Part shown: positions 49,076 to 61,900 of the stretch, one piece after another
Position numbering within the stretch: position 1 is the stretch's first letter
Layout: every line of letters starts with the position of its first letter
Source: Sitta carolinensis
Taxonomy: Eukaryota; Chordata; Aves; Passeriformes; Sittidae
Assembly (NCBI GenBank): GCA_032173965.1
Contig: CM063290.1
Span: 11,619,501 to 11,683,500 of the forward strand
Reading direction: 5' to 3'
Length of the DNA: 64,000 bases
Translations under genes and position numbers: made by a program
The notes under the pieces: model-generated
The model's input: the letters and a program-made list of their open reading frames with translations, nothing else
Databases searched by the model: none
What the model was told of the DNA's origin: nothing

Positions 49076-52000
49076 CCCCATAAGATATACGAACCACAAA
49101 AATAGGGGCAATATTGGGAATTATTTAGGAAACAGAGGAGTTAGTCCTGTTTCTTTGCTTGTTTGAGCAGGTATGCTCTCTGGTGGGAGGTAGAGTTTGC
49201 ATAAGGAACATTAAAGCTGCACTTAACAGTTTCAGCTGCTGCATTTCCATTATCAGCTGGCACCATTCAAGCCCAGCTTTAATGCCTGACAGCAGACATA
49301 AGCTATGAGGCAGCTATGTCCCTACTGGGAGCAATGATATATTATCATTCTCTTTAAATGAATCTGGAGAAGTACTATATATATTTAACAGAAAGTCCTG
49401 TCTCTAACTGACTGCAAAGGAATTTCAGGGGTTGCAGAAGTGCAAGCTAACATAACCTCTCTGTGACTAGACTAAAAATCAGGTACTAAAAGTGAGTTAT
49501 GCATACAGGAGATTATTTTACAAACCAATTCATTAATTCATGTTGCTATTCTGTGCTCATGCCCTCTCTTTTGAGTTCAGGTTGGCAAATGTGGACATCT
49601 GCTGAAGTACTGCATGTTAAATTGACAACAGCAGATATCTTCCTCATCATCACCCTGATCTCAAAATGATGCCTTTTCATGCCAGATGTGTGAAGGGACA
49701 AGACTATGGGCAGATCTGATGAGAAGGTTATTTCCAGGAAGAACTGTGAGGCTTCAACTCTGCTGTGAGACATTACCTAGCTTTGCTAGCAGAGTGGATG
49801 TTTCCCATCTGGCAAATGCCCTGCAGCTGAGAGATACCCCAGCTGGCTCTAAAAGGGCTCTTCCCAGAAATGGGAGCTGCTTGTGGTCTCATTAATGCTA
49901 TGGAAGGAGAGGGCAGGTCAGTACAGGGCTGCCTTGCCAGGGAGAGCTGGGCTGGTCCCACACTGTTGCGCTGCACTGATTTCCTTTTAATTTGAGACAA
50001 AATTGTTAAGGTAAAAAACACTTAACAGGAGAATTTTTAAGACACTTATACAGCAAGAAATTGGAATACTAAGAGTTTAATACACAGCCACACACAAACC
50101 ACAGCTGTGTTTGGTGCTCAGTGGAGCAGTCACGTATGGGTTTGTGTTTGTCTCCAAAACTACATCTTTCCACAGCTGTGTTGCCAGAGCAAAACCCCTT
50201 CCACACAGAGCACAACAGATTAAGGTTCCTTGTGAGGTGGCAGCTGGACAGGAAATTCAAGCCTATCAAACATTAAAACTGATCATGTGATGCTCCTTTT
50301 CACTCTTGCCTCTGCTCTATGGAAGGGCTGTGCACAATGTACTACTTCTTAGATGTTTTGTGGGTTTTTCCAACCCTTTTTCTCTTGAGCTTTTATTCAG
50401 AAATGGCTTTCAAACCGAAGCACTGACTGTATTCAATCAGTTTCACAATGAAGCACAGTAATGCAATCACAGGCGCCAGTGAACAGGTACTGCTCCCACT
50501 CCCTGCAGCCTCACTCCACCCCTCCACACGGCCATGATGCTGAATTTCCACAAGCTCAATGAGCCGGAAGGTAACAGGCTGGAGAGTTTGCTCAGTTTCC
50601 TCCACATTTGGCTTTTCTTTGGGAGAGCATGATTTCTGTGCGTGCTGGACCAGTATGCCCTGGCAGCTTGGGCTGCCCTGTGTATCAGAACAACAACCAG
50701 TGTGTCTGAATTATTTACTCCAACTCACATGAACTTGCATTTCTCTTCCTTTTCTTCCCAGTCACCATGGTGTGTGCTGCTCCACAAGTAAGCTGGAGAG
50801 ACAGATGACACAGAAAATGAAGTCACACTAGGCGATTATAACAAAATATGACAAGGCATTTATGCAGCTCCATTCAGCAGTATTTAATGTCATTTCATTT
50901 TGTTAGAGTTCATTACTGAGTAGCAGAACACCTCTGAAGAGTTTATTTAAAGATGGAGAGGGGAATGGGGCAGGTTGGGTGCAGTGACAAAACAGACCAG
51001 AGAAAACAGTTAAGACACATTTCTTTCCATACCTCCTGTTACACTGGGTTTCACATTCTGCTTTCAGTGGGTTTTAATGTGAAAAGAGCCATGCCTTGGG
51101 GAAAAAACAACTGAGGAACTGGTTTTGTGCTACTGACCAGGTAACATAGGCTTTAGTGGACTTTGTCATAATGGGCTGGTGGAACCCAAAACAGCTGAGT
51201 TCCAGTTCTAGGATCTCCTTTAACTGGTGGGCTTCTGCTCTCTTCTAGAAACCTTCTTTAATGACTTCCCACCATTGTTCCATCCATTTGAATCAGTAGC
51301 AGAGATGATGTTAGTGCAACCAGCTCAAGTATTCCACAAAATAACATCTGTATGTGCCCACAGCAGTCCAGGGGTTAAGTATAACACTTGCCAATCCCAG
51401 TTTTGCCACCACTGATTAACAAAATAATCTAATGAATATAGCACTGTGCACCTCAAGCAAGATCAGCCAGAACCATTAGTAAATAGAAAACACCTATTGG
51501 AGAAGCTAAATGAAGGTTGCAGCTTTGTTGTTTTTTGTTGTAACAGGCTCTTTTGCCTGTTACAGGGTGTTAAAAAGTGTGGGTCTGGAGGTGGACCAGA
51601 TGAGCTCTGGAGCCTAAACATCAAAACTACCAAAGACAGTTCTGGTCTCCATCCCTCAGAGTGGCAGAAGGCAGAAGAGCCCCAGCAGCTGTGGCTGCTA
51701 CATGACACACAAAAGCTCTGAGACTCAAGGGTGCCTCTATGGTGGCACAAGTCATAGAGATTGCTCCTGATCACTGCACAAATCACAGTGCTGGAAAGGT
51801 TAGACTTTGCCATGGCCTTCCTGCAGGAAGGATTATCTTCTCTGTGGTCTTTCAGATCAGATAAGTGGAGTTATCTCTTCTTGTGTCAGCTGTAGAGAGC
51901 CCAGCCTGCCGTACACAGACCCAGCCTGTACCCTTCAAACACAACCAAAGCTTGTTCTGAGAGCACAGACTCCAGTCAGGAGCAGACTTACCCTGCAAGG

Positions 52001-52959
52001 GATGCTGAAGGTTGAAGACTGGTTTGCACAGAAGCACCTTGGCATTGGCATTTATTCTGTGACCAGCTGCAGCCTGCGAAAGTGGCAATTAATATATTGT
52101 GTGCATAAGCCTTGGCACACAGGAGGCAGGAGAAGGACACAATGGGTCACCAGCTCTTCATGAAAAATGCCCATTCCTTTCTTTGCCCAGTGCAAATCAT
52201 AAAACCCTCTGCCATCCTGTCAATGTCAGGGCAAGGCGTAAGCAATAGGAGCCCTGGAGACAAAGCCATTAATGAGTGAAGTGCCTAACATCCTAGGCCA
52301 AAACTATGATTTGTATCCACGGAAGTGGATGAAAGCAGCTCATCTCTCTCCACCTCCCCAAAATAAAGCTAAAACAAAGGCATCAGAGGGGTTGAGAATC
52401 AGGGACAAAAGTGGCTTTTTGGGCTCAATTTTCGCTTTGCACTGGAGATTGCTTAACTTCAGAACCATGTACCATGTCTTCTGTGTGCTTAGCAAGACCT
52501 CCATCATGTCTTTCATACTGATATTCCTAACACACAAAAACTAAGGGAAAGACAGGGCTGAGTCAGTTTGAAGAGAGCCTGATCCCCCTGATATGCACCC
52601 ACATCTCTGCCTGGCAAATCAGGCTGTCTGGAGACTGAATAAGAGTGTGTTCCTCTACCACAGAAGGCCAGTAAGATAAAAATAACCCCCAAAAGCCTAC
52701 ATTCAGCCTGGAAGCACAGTGCTGAGCCAGGGACAATGATAATAGGAAAACACAATAGTTCCTCAGAGCAATCCTAAAATAATAGATTATAAATGGCAAA
52801 AGGGGAGGAGAAGAGAGTGAGGGCTATTTTATCACTATTCTAAAAGCATTCAGAAGAAATAAATTTGGATTCACTTGACAGTTCTAGAAAGCCAAAATGT
52901 GCTAAATATAATGCTGAATGTCCCTAAACCCAAAACATGTCAGCAAGAGTCCCTTGTTC

Positions 52960-53220
52960 TTTATCCCCCCACCCCTCATGTAGCCTTTGCCCCATGATGG
53001 TTATTTGCCTTTCTGGAGAGCTTAATCAGGAGCTATTAGAGACAGTGCTCTCTAAGCTGTATAATGTTAAAAGTCCATTAGCTCACCCCAAGCAAGGCTG
53101 GCAGGAGGGAAATGATGTACTTGCTGAAGTTGAACAAGCTATTTGCATGCTGAATACTTCTAATCACTGAGCAATGCCAGGAGAATGTGAACATTATTAC
53201 ACTCAGCTGCCCAGCGACCT
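52960..53220. promoter_or_regulatory. Candidate conserved non-coding element (weak)
   Basis: A repeat-free, compositionally balanced 260-bp stretch carries several TAAT cores, an octamer atttgcat (53141-53148) and a CAGCTG E-box near 53205. It lies in the MB21D2 downstream intergenic region, 4.4 kb from the predicted 3' end. Such motif mixtures are typical of conserved enhancers, but they also occur by chance; conservation cannot be tested here. Confidence 0.15.
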
Positions 53221-55191
53221 TTTAAACACGCTCACTTTAATACAAGACAAAGTGGCAAAATGCATCCAGCACTGAACCCACAAAAAGGGACAGATGGATG
53301 TTTTTAAGCAATTCTAGGCACTGACTGTGCACACCTTTAAAAATTTTTTTTCTGAGAAATAGCCACTAGCAAAGTCTATCTTCCTTTCTCTCTGCCACAG
53401 TCACTTGCATTGTGCATGGCTACTTGTACTGTTCATGGGTTAATAAAATATGATAAATGTCTGCTTACTTTTACTCTGACCACAATCAGCTTTTATCCAG
53501 CAAAGTACACACATTTTTTTTTAAGCATATTTTTAAGTGTCCCAATGGAATTTATTGTGACTGCCACCTTTCAGTGTCTGGTTCAGTCAGTTTTTAGCAG
53601 AAACAAGCCTGTCTCACAGCCCTCTATGAGGAGACCAAGCAGTGGGAGGGACAGAGCTCAAGTGTCCAGCTGACAAAAGAAGGTTGCTCTCACAAGGCGA
53701 TCAGGGAAAGTCCAAGAATATGGATCAAAATTAATGCTATTTTTCATAATGACAACAGAGAGAAGACATATTACTAAAAAACAGCTCTTTCAGAGGCTTT
53801 TGCGGACTGGCTTCTATTTCGGGCAGTGCATGGTTAAATTCCTGCTGGTATTTTGCTGCAGAGTGACTCTGATGCCCAGCTGTAGTTTTCTGGTTAGAGC
53901 ACCAACACTTCTTCAGGCTAAAGTATTGGAATATATGCAGAAACCAATTTTTCACACCCAGACAAGTGTGACTGGGCTTCACATAACATGCCTGAAGGAG
54001 CAGAGACTGCAGGCTTACACAAAGCTCTTGGTCTCCTGTTCCCTTCTGCCTTAAAATGAGTTATCCCAACACAGTATAGAGTAACCCCCAAGAGCTGGTG
54101 GTTCTGTCACCTCTGCAGAAGCTCAGGTGTCTCTCTAAAGAAGTGACACCTTTCTCAGCATCTCCCAGAAATTAAAATGACTGGAACAAATTGAATTAGC
54201 TGCTTCTCCCACTGTCCTATTGGTGAGAAACCCTACGAAAAGAGCAAAGGCAAAAGCGTGTCCCAAGAGTAGGACCAAAGCCAGGATGCCAAGGAGGATC
54301 ACACTGGGAAGTGGAAGTGGAGCCTCTGGAGGGCACTTTTCCTTCCTCCCCACCTTTCTGATGCCTCAAAGCCTGACCCTCTTGGCTAGGACTCCCTTCC
54401 TTTTAACCCTATAGGAGTCAGTAACTCATAGACTCACAAAGAATTCATTCTACATGCCTCCAGCCCCTTACAAACTGTCCCAGTCCTTTCACAACATCAC
54501 TCAGGACAGGGAGAAGCCAGCAGAAAGGTGGCTAATGGGCAAAAGAAAAAGAAAAAAAGAAATCTTATCTGCCATAGCAGTGGGTGCAAAACTCCCATGA
54601 AGCTCCCATGGAGACACTTGCTCACGGCACTGACTTGTCTCTTCTTGACATCAGCAGGGAAGATGCCTTGAAAGCAATTCCCTCTTATTCCAGTGTTTGT
54701 CAAATTGGCCAAGTCTCTAACCCCATGGGGCTGAGTGCTCTAAAATGCTTATGTGAATGACTTTCAAGAATTCCCTAATAGGAAAAGCACCACGTTTTTT
54801 TTTAAACTTGCAGAGAGAAGTGAAGAGTAAAAGGTCATTGGTATCTAAACCCACTGACTACTTTGAAATCCCACACAGAGACCTCTGCACTTCACAAGTC
54901 TGTGCCAGGATATAGCAAAGGCAAGAGGCGACAATAGAAAAGGAAGAAAATAGTACTTTTTGTTCTCTGATACACAAAACACTTGTTACCTCTCTGGGCT
55001 GGAAGCTTGCTTCTTTAAGTTAACTATAGTACATGGAGAGGAGCAAATACTAGACAGATACAAACCTACTGAAGATTAGGATTCTGTCTCCCTGGAAGAC
55101 AGATGATCCAGGTAGAGGATATAACATTCTCAAAAACCTACCTGGAAAATTGCTTTTCAGTCCAGTAAAAAGTCAAGCCTTCATTCCCCCA

Positions 55192-55230
55192 CAAAAAAAA
55201 ACAACCAAACAAACAAACAAAACCAAACAC
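55192..55230 (+). repeat. (CAAA)n-like simple repeat
   Basis: An A run followed by acaaccaaacaaacaaacaa and further degenerate caaa units. Confidence 0.85.
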
Positions 55231-57469
55231 ACAGAATGCAGGAAGAACAAGGTGGATACTTTTCAAAATGTTTTTTAATTAAAACCAAAGAAAGGAGCAC
55301 ACACCAGAGCTTGACATGGGCTAGTCAAACTGCTGGTCACCAGGACGTTGAACTGGCATGAGGAAGGCTGTGTTTCTGCATATCTCAGGAACACTGGCAC
55401 AGACAATGGGACTCCTGGGAGAGTACTCTGCCTGCCAGGCTACTTCTGCTTTGTGCTGAGGAGATTTCTCATGTGGTGATGGGATACTTCATCCTGCAGC
55501 CCAGACTCTTCTTTCAATAAACAGAAGTCCCAAAGACTGGGAAGAAACCATTTCTGCATTTTCCAAGCACTTCTGGAGAGGATTCCCTGTTGTTTCTCCT
55601 GCCTGCCCCAGGCAGGTTACACAGGTTCATATGGAGACTCATCTTTGGCAATAGCCACACAGGTAGGACCCAGCTCTGCTTCTGCTGAAGTCAATCCATG
55701 TCCTTCCCCAGACCAAACTGCAGCTGCACTGGGGCTCATGATCAAGAGCCAATTGTGCTTTAAGGTTAAATCCTCGTCCACTCCATCAGGCCAGCAACTT
55801 CTGAGAGCTTCTTGTAAGTGTGTACCGGTAAATTCAGGTAAATGTGAACATCTTGGCTATAGCAATGGGGTGAAGTTTTCAATTATGCCCAAGAGATGGA
55901 GGAGCTAAAGTTTTAAGACATGAGTTGGGCACTAGATCAGGTATTGAAACCTCCCTGTCATCTAATAAAGCAGTTGCCAAAGCTGTTGGTGTGCTGCTCC
56001 ACCAGCCTAGTTTCTTAACCACAAAGGCTGGGCTGAAAGAGTGACACATTTTTCATACACAATTTTTATCAGTTAGAATTTACTAGATATGCACCTCATT
56101 TGTCTGTCAAATATTTAAAAAATACTTCAACCTGCTCTAGTAATCACATTTTAACACATGCATCAAGTTTGGATCAGAACAGCGTCTCTGGGATAATCAG
56201 TAAGCCCAAATTGCTGATTTAAGGCCTAAATATCAGTCACTGGCCAGCCAGCCACAATAAGTCACTCTATCCTTGAACTCTTGGAATTATTTTTGGCTCA
56301 GACTAACCCTTGTTACCATACATCTTACCCTACACACAGAAGAAAAGTGTATGTGTTTTTCAAGGCTACTGTTGCACCACAAGTTGACATACAAACACAA
56401 CTTTTGCAAACATGAGACCAGAGTAAGATCTCCCATGTCCCAGGGTGAGTCAGAAAGTTCTCAGGAGTCCAGGGAATGGTAACTGCCAGAAAGGATCAGG
56501 CCTAATACATGCATTGGAGAAGCAAGGTAGCTCCTTTGCTCGAGGTCTGGCTGATTCACTTTGCACATACCACTGCTTTAGCATTACATCCTTATCTAAT
56601 GGTAAACCTGTTTCAACAACATGCAATACATATTAATGCAATATGCACTGCAACACACAATACACATCCAAAGAAATATGCCAATGCAAAACTCTGACTG
56701 CTCACACATAGCCGGGCTAACAAGGAAGTCTTTTACAAAAGACAATCAAGAAATCACCTGAAACCATGAGACCTGAGGGGTCTCAAGCAATCAGCAATAT
56801 TGAGACCTAATAACAGATGCTAATTCATGAAAGAAACACAAAGAGTGGGACTGAGGTAATGGCAGAGATTTCATTAGTGCAATTACATTTAAAATGGTAT
56901 GTTCTTTAATAGAATTTAAATAAGGCTTTGAATAATTACACACACTAAAACTAACATTCCATAACCTTATTCCGCATGGAAAAGCAGCAGAAACAACCCT
57001 CTGGACTGTACAAGGTCCAATTAATGAACAATTACATTCAAAAAGTAGATCAAAACAGAAACAACTCTTTCCCCAAAAAGCTTCATCATCATCTTTAAAG
57101 TCAGCTTTCTCCCCTAGTATCAGAAATGTGAAGAACAGATGATCTGGGCTTCAGCCCAGTAGATTTGGCGTTGTCAAATTACCAGTAGTGCTTTCCAACC
57201 CAATTTCTCCTCATTTCTTTAGGGTGATGGAAGCTAATGGAAAAAGAAGTGAATTTCTGTAGCAACAGAAGGTGAGTTGTTCTTTCTCCCGGCCCAACAA
57301 TGTACATAAATTACGGAAGCTTGGAAAAAAACCCTACATTACACTGTGGCTTGTGTTTACGATGCACGTCCTCCTTTAGAAACTACTCACAGACAATGGG
57401 GCAGGGTGGGTGAAAAAAACCAAAGCAGCATATGAAATAGCAATATACTGTTCCAATGTCTGCACTGTC

Positions 57470-57643
57470 CTGCAGAACCAGGATTTATAATTTATTCAGA
57501 TTTTTCTCAACAGATCCAATCTATGCTGGATATGTTAAAACCAAGAGACTAAGTCATCAAGGAAAACCAAATGAAAAAACCTGCACACTGCAAGAGTTTT
57601 AAAAAACAAAACAAATAAAAATCCCCAGAAACATTGACAAAAC
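57470..57643 (-). other. MB21D2: Predicted proximal 3' UTR of MB21D2
   Basis: The sequence after the TGA is U-rich on the transcript strand and leads to the first AATAAA hexamer about 150 nt downstream. This would give a short 3' UTR. A longer form is also possible, because an ATTAAA lies at 56910-56905 and I expect a longer UTR from the human gene. The end given is therefore only the nearest plausible one. Confidence 0.4.
57491..57496 (-). terminator. MB21D2: Candidate polyadenylation signal (AATAAA) for MB21D2
   Basis: The plus strand reads tttatt, giving AATAAA on the minus strand about 150 nt after the stop codon. It is the first canonical hexamer after the stop. The hexamer is common in AT-rich DNA, so this is a candidate only; a variant ATTAAA at 56910-56905 is the next option. 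Confidence 0.4.
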
Positions 57644-58908
57644 TCAGAAAAATTTATCATCAATTCTGAAATGGGGCCTTGTGACATCATCTGGATTAAT
57701 GAAGACAGAGATGGACTTCCCAGGGTTCTCAGTCACTAGCTGTTGCAACTTTTTGGCTAATCGGTCGTCAGGCTGGTTGGGGTCCCCTCCGTCCGACTGC
57801 GGGGAGGGGATGCTGGTGGTGCTGCCCCGCCGCTGGAGCTCCAGGGTGAGCCTGTTGGCTGCTTTGACGTGTTCGATGGCAGTCCGGAGGTGCTCGGCAG
57901 GGTCGGAGCGCACCGACGACAGCTTCCGCGCGTGGAGCATGACGGTGTCTTCGGAGAGGTGCTCCAGCATATTGCACTGCGGGATGAAGTAGTTAGGGCA
58001 CATCTTGTTGACCAAGCAGTGCTGGAGATCATCAATGAGACCCAGGAGGAAATGGGCAGCGTAATCCTCCTGGGCCAGGTAGCTGGCTGGCAGCCTGTCA
58101 CAAGCCCACAGCATCATGCTCCGCAGGTGATATGGACTAATGGCTTTGGGGCGGGACAGCAGTTTGATGATGATGGCTTTGCAGGCCTGGTAGGCTTGCA
58201 TGAGGCTGCTGGAGATGCACTTTTTCAGCTGCACTTCACTCCTGGCAAATGACAGCCTCCATTCATTGTCCTTCTTCCCCTTGTAGGAACACGCAGGCAC
58301 TAAGTAAAACCCACTTATGACTTCCTCCTCCGTGATCTTCCCATCCCAGAAGTGGTTCTCCATCAGCCAGCTCTGTGCCACAGCTGGCCAGCCTTTGAAG
58401 GACACCACAGGGACAATGTCATACAGCATGCGGCTGCTGCCCACTCCCAAAATAATGGATATGATAGTCCCATTCTTTTCTACCTTCTCCACCTTTGGCA
58501 TCCCTCGTTGGGGCTTTTTCTGGATCTCAGACAGGACAATGCTAATGGATTCATAGAACCAGTCTGCGACTTTTGTTGGGGAGAAGAAGTAATTGGTAGC
58601 TCCATTGATATGGTCCACGATGGTGCAGCAGTCCTTCCATTTGCTGATGGTTCCCTCGTCGAAGAGGCGCAGGCTCAGCCAGGAGTGGCACAGGGCCGAG
58701 TGGCGCATGTCCAGCGTGACCGGCTGGTTGCGATCGTGCAGCTTCAGCGCAGGCACCAGCAGGGTGAAGTCCATGTCATAGTCTGTGCCCCGGGCATAAA
58801 CATTCAGCTCATCGAGGTCAATGTCCACCACACCTTCCCGCACGCCGCCTGACAGCAGCAGATACTCGTTGGCTACAGGCAGCTTCTGGTCAAGTTTCTG
58901 AACCATGC
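57644..58908 (-). CDS. MB21D2: MB21D2 final coding exon (Mab-21/cGAS-like nucleotidyltransferase-fold protein), 3' partial gene
   Basis: This exon encodes the C-terminal 420 residues of MB21D2, ending in DDKFF and a TGA at 57646-57644. I recognise the protein at near identity to the human form; human MB21D2 is 491 residues, so about 71 residues come from an upstream exon not in this window. The reading frame starts inside a glycine codon (first base in exon 1, GC here). The in-frame ATG upstream at 58939 is intronic and not a start. With full-length numbering: SGG at 90-92 replaces the GS motif of cGAS, D113 and D115 (DYD) align with the cGAS catalytic E225/D227, D234 (YDIVPVV) with the third acidic residue, and the family WRLSF motif is near 287. 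No zinc-thumb insertion like that of cGAS is seen. Gln311, a recurrent human cancer mutation site, is present. The C-terminal tail carries a Ser/Thr/Pro-rich linker (about 432-452). No product or ligand is established for this protein. No frameshift or internal stop is seen. Confidence 0.97.
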
Positions 58909-58932
58909 CTGAAAAAGACAGAAAGAGAAGCC
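58909..58932 (-). other. MB21D2: Splice acceptor of the last MB21D2 intron
   Basis: On the minus strand a pyrimidine tract (CTTTCTGTCTTTTTCAG, 58925-58909) directly precedes the exon base at 58908. Conserved MB21D2 protein sequence begins exactly here, and the residues read upstream of it in the same frame (KGLLFLSFS) do not resemble MB21D2. The intron phase is 1: one base of the Gly71 codon comes from the preceding exon. Confidence 0.93.
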
Positions 58933-61900
58933 CTTTCAAAAAAGGTAAACAGATCCAAGATCCAGGATTTAACCAGGATTAAAATCCATTCCATGCCCAG
59001 CAGGAAAAAAAAAGCAACCAGAGGTTATCTATCACTTTTTTTGGTATGGCAAAAATATACATCAGGCCCAGCAGTCAGGCAACCTTTGGTATCACCTGAC
59101 TCAGGGCATGACCTTCCCTGCATTCCTGGGAATGTGTGAAGTCCATCCTAAAAATCACACTGCAAGCAATTGAAAAATGCAGAAGCCTCTGGTGAAACAC
59201 AGCAAAGCTAATTCTGGGAACTAAGTTTAACTTTTTAAACACCTAAACCAGTTTTTCACCATATTTACATTCATTTCCATGGTATCCACATATTTCACCA
59301 ACACTCCATAGAGAAAAGAGAATATTAATTGACTCGCTCTTCTTATTTTCTCTCTGGTGTAGAAGAAAGCAGGATCAGCATCAGGGAGTTGGTTTGTTCA
59401 TGAGTGAATGAATTGCTACAAATGTTACTTCAAGCAGGTCTGATTTTACAATCTGCTTTACATTTACTGATGAACAAGGCAAGGCAACATGAACATAAGA
59501 AATGCATCCTTCTCTATGGGTAAATGGAGCAGGTTAAATGATCAGGCAATTAGAGAAGCCAGATTTGAAATTGACTCTCCAAGCTCCAATGACATGAAAT
59601 ATCTGATCAGATCCTCAGAACACAGACATGAAGACAGATTTTTATTTTCAGCACCAAAACCAGACACAACATTCACCCTGCAGTGCCCATACCAGTTGTA
59701 CAAAGCCAGCTTTTCACCGGGAATTCTATATATACGCCCGACTATACTGTGTCCATAGAACACGAACAGCAGGCTGAGAAGAGACTCTACACAAAAGCTG
59801 AGATATTAGCACCTCATTCAGTGTTCAAATTAGGCTTGAAATTGAGCTCTGCACTTCAACTGCTCTGCAGTCTGCTCCTGCTTTCTGGGCTGTTTCACTG
59901 CTGGTGTTCCTCTTGTGGTTAAACGCTTTTGGTTGCTTCCCAGCCTCAATTCAGCCACCACACCTCAGCTGTGAGGGAACAAAGGCCACTGGTTCTGAAT
60001 GGAGATGCTGAAGCTGTTATAAGCACTGCAAAAGGGATAGAAATTTATTCCTTACAAGTACAAATGCACTAGTTTCTGCTGGCATGCATTACTAACTCCA
60101 GCTTCTGAAAGGCAATATGGTTTGTTTTCATCAAGAACGGTCAAATGGACAACTTCCATTAAAAGGAAGCTGGTCTTAGAGAGACAGCAGTGGGAATAAC
60201 TAGCCAGAGGCATAACAGAGTGAGCCAGAAAGCTGCCAGTCACTCTGTCAGCCCAGAAATCACAGGCAGATGCATTAGGAATATTTTTTACTGAAACACA
60301 AATGATCAGCACTACAGTCTGAGCACCCATCCTATCACAGTCTCAGTGACTGCAGAGCCTTTCCTGAGGTAATGCATCCCTGTAGGATCACAGACACTGC
60401 CTGTACTGAGTGGGTCACCCTAGCAGAGAGGAGCAACAGCATCCCAAGACACTGAGGGCTGCACGGCTCTGAAGTGCTTTTAGAGAGACTCACCTGTCCT
60501 TTCCTGCATGCTAGGACAGCAACAAGGAAATGCTATCTGCATATAGGTAAGCCATGACCAGGACAAAATCTAAAGCTCTGTGGACACTGATTCCTTGGAA
60601 AAACCAAGGAGATGGTATGAAGAGGCCTCTGTGTGAAGCAGAATGCATCTTGAGGCAATATTCAGTGTACCTGAAACCCCCCATGTGAAATTCCTTGTTA
60701 AATACACTTTACCTGTTCCATTCCTTCCAAAAGCACTGGACCCAGTCCATTTTGCTGCACTGAGCAGGGATGATTTTCCTGCCAGGCAGGCAAGGACATA
60801 AACCCTTCCATTTCATGCAGCTCCAGGGGCTGCAATAGAAGGAAATAGCTCTAAAGGAGTGCTAAGAAACTCTTCCTGCTAAATCCTGAGCTAATCCCAT
60901 TCTGCGATCTTGCCACATGCTGCCCTGTTCATCCTCAAAGGGTAATAACTAAGAAAAGCTTCTGTCAACCTCAAAAACATTTTCTGAGGCTTAGACACAC
61001 AGTGAGCTGTGTTACCCTGATCTGTGGAGAGGCAAAGTCTCGCACAGGCTTCTCTATCCCAGAGGCCAAATAAGTAGCAGCCACTCTTTTGCTGTACCCA
61101 GAAGGGGTTTTCTAATGGGTACCTAAATTGATGTGACTTCTGCAGACACTACTGACACACTGCCTCTGAATCCTGTCCTTGAACCAGTGCTGTCTTAGTC
61201 CTTTACACCACTGCTGTAAGTGGAGTCCAATACCCACAAAGTAGAGTCTGGATCAATCACATCATAGGGATTGGGAGCAACTCTTTTTTTCCTCCGAAGA
61301 TTAAAGTACTCCTGGCCCTTTCTGTGGGGCAGCACAGCTGTGCACAATATGAAGGGTTCTGCTGGCCCATCTTGCCTCCACACTCACCCAATAATTCCCA
61401 CTCAGGATGGTGATCTGCAGCATTGCCACACAGATCTGCAGAGATTCCTGAGATAAGTAGAGAGAATGTAACTATCCTACAAAATAAAACATTCAAACCT
61501 AAAGGATTCAATAAAGATGCATTTTTCTAAATATTTTTAAACTTGAAGAATGAAAACTGCTCTGCAGTGGGCCCTTTGCACCAAAACTTCTATCCCAGAG
61601 CCTTTGACTGAAAATCATCTAAAGAGATTCCCCACTACAGAATCTACTGTTGGATGAGCTGCTCTCCTTGGCCTGAAGAGATCCTTTGTCCTTACCTGGG
61701 AGCAATAGGGTCGCTAGTCTAACCCCATTCAACCAACAGCAAGTGGGACTCATGCCCTGCCTTCTGTACACTGTCAATGAGTCACTTGATTTTCCCTCTC
61801 CAGAACTCTAGACCTACCAGCAGAAGAAAAATATTGAAAAATAGTAAGGAAATGGTTACAGGAAATGATCAAATATATCATCAATATCCCTACCTGGCTG

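Larger units (their letters stand above)
43646..57469. other. Intergenic DNA downstream of MB21D2
   Basis: Nearly 14 kb of unique sequence with a poly-T (49.06 kb) and a CAAA repeat (55.2 kb). No coding exon, RNA gene or clear transposon is recognised. The right edge depends on which MB21D2 polyadenylation site is used. Confidence 0.55.

Noticed and set aside
54420..54510. Possible second CR1 3' tail (ctcatagactcacaaagaat)
   Set aside because: Only the tail-like word matches; the adjoining sequence does not follow the CR1 consensus.
57681..58852. Plus-strand frames of 79-166 codons over the MB21D2 exon
   Set aside because: They are antisense shadows of the conserved coding exon.
58909..58939. 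ATG at 58939 as an alternative start of MB21D2
   Set aside because: It lies upstream of a clear acceptor, and the eleven residues up to and including the Gly codon at the exon boundary read through the polypyrimidine tract.
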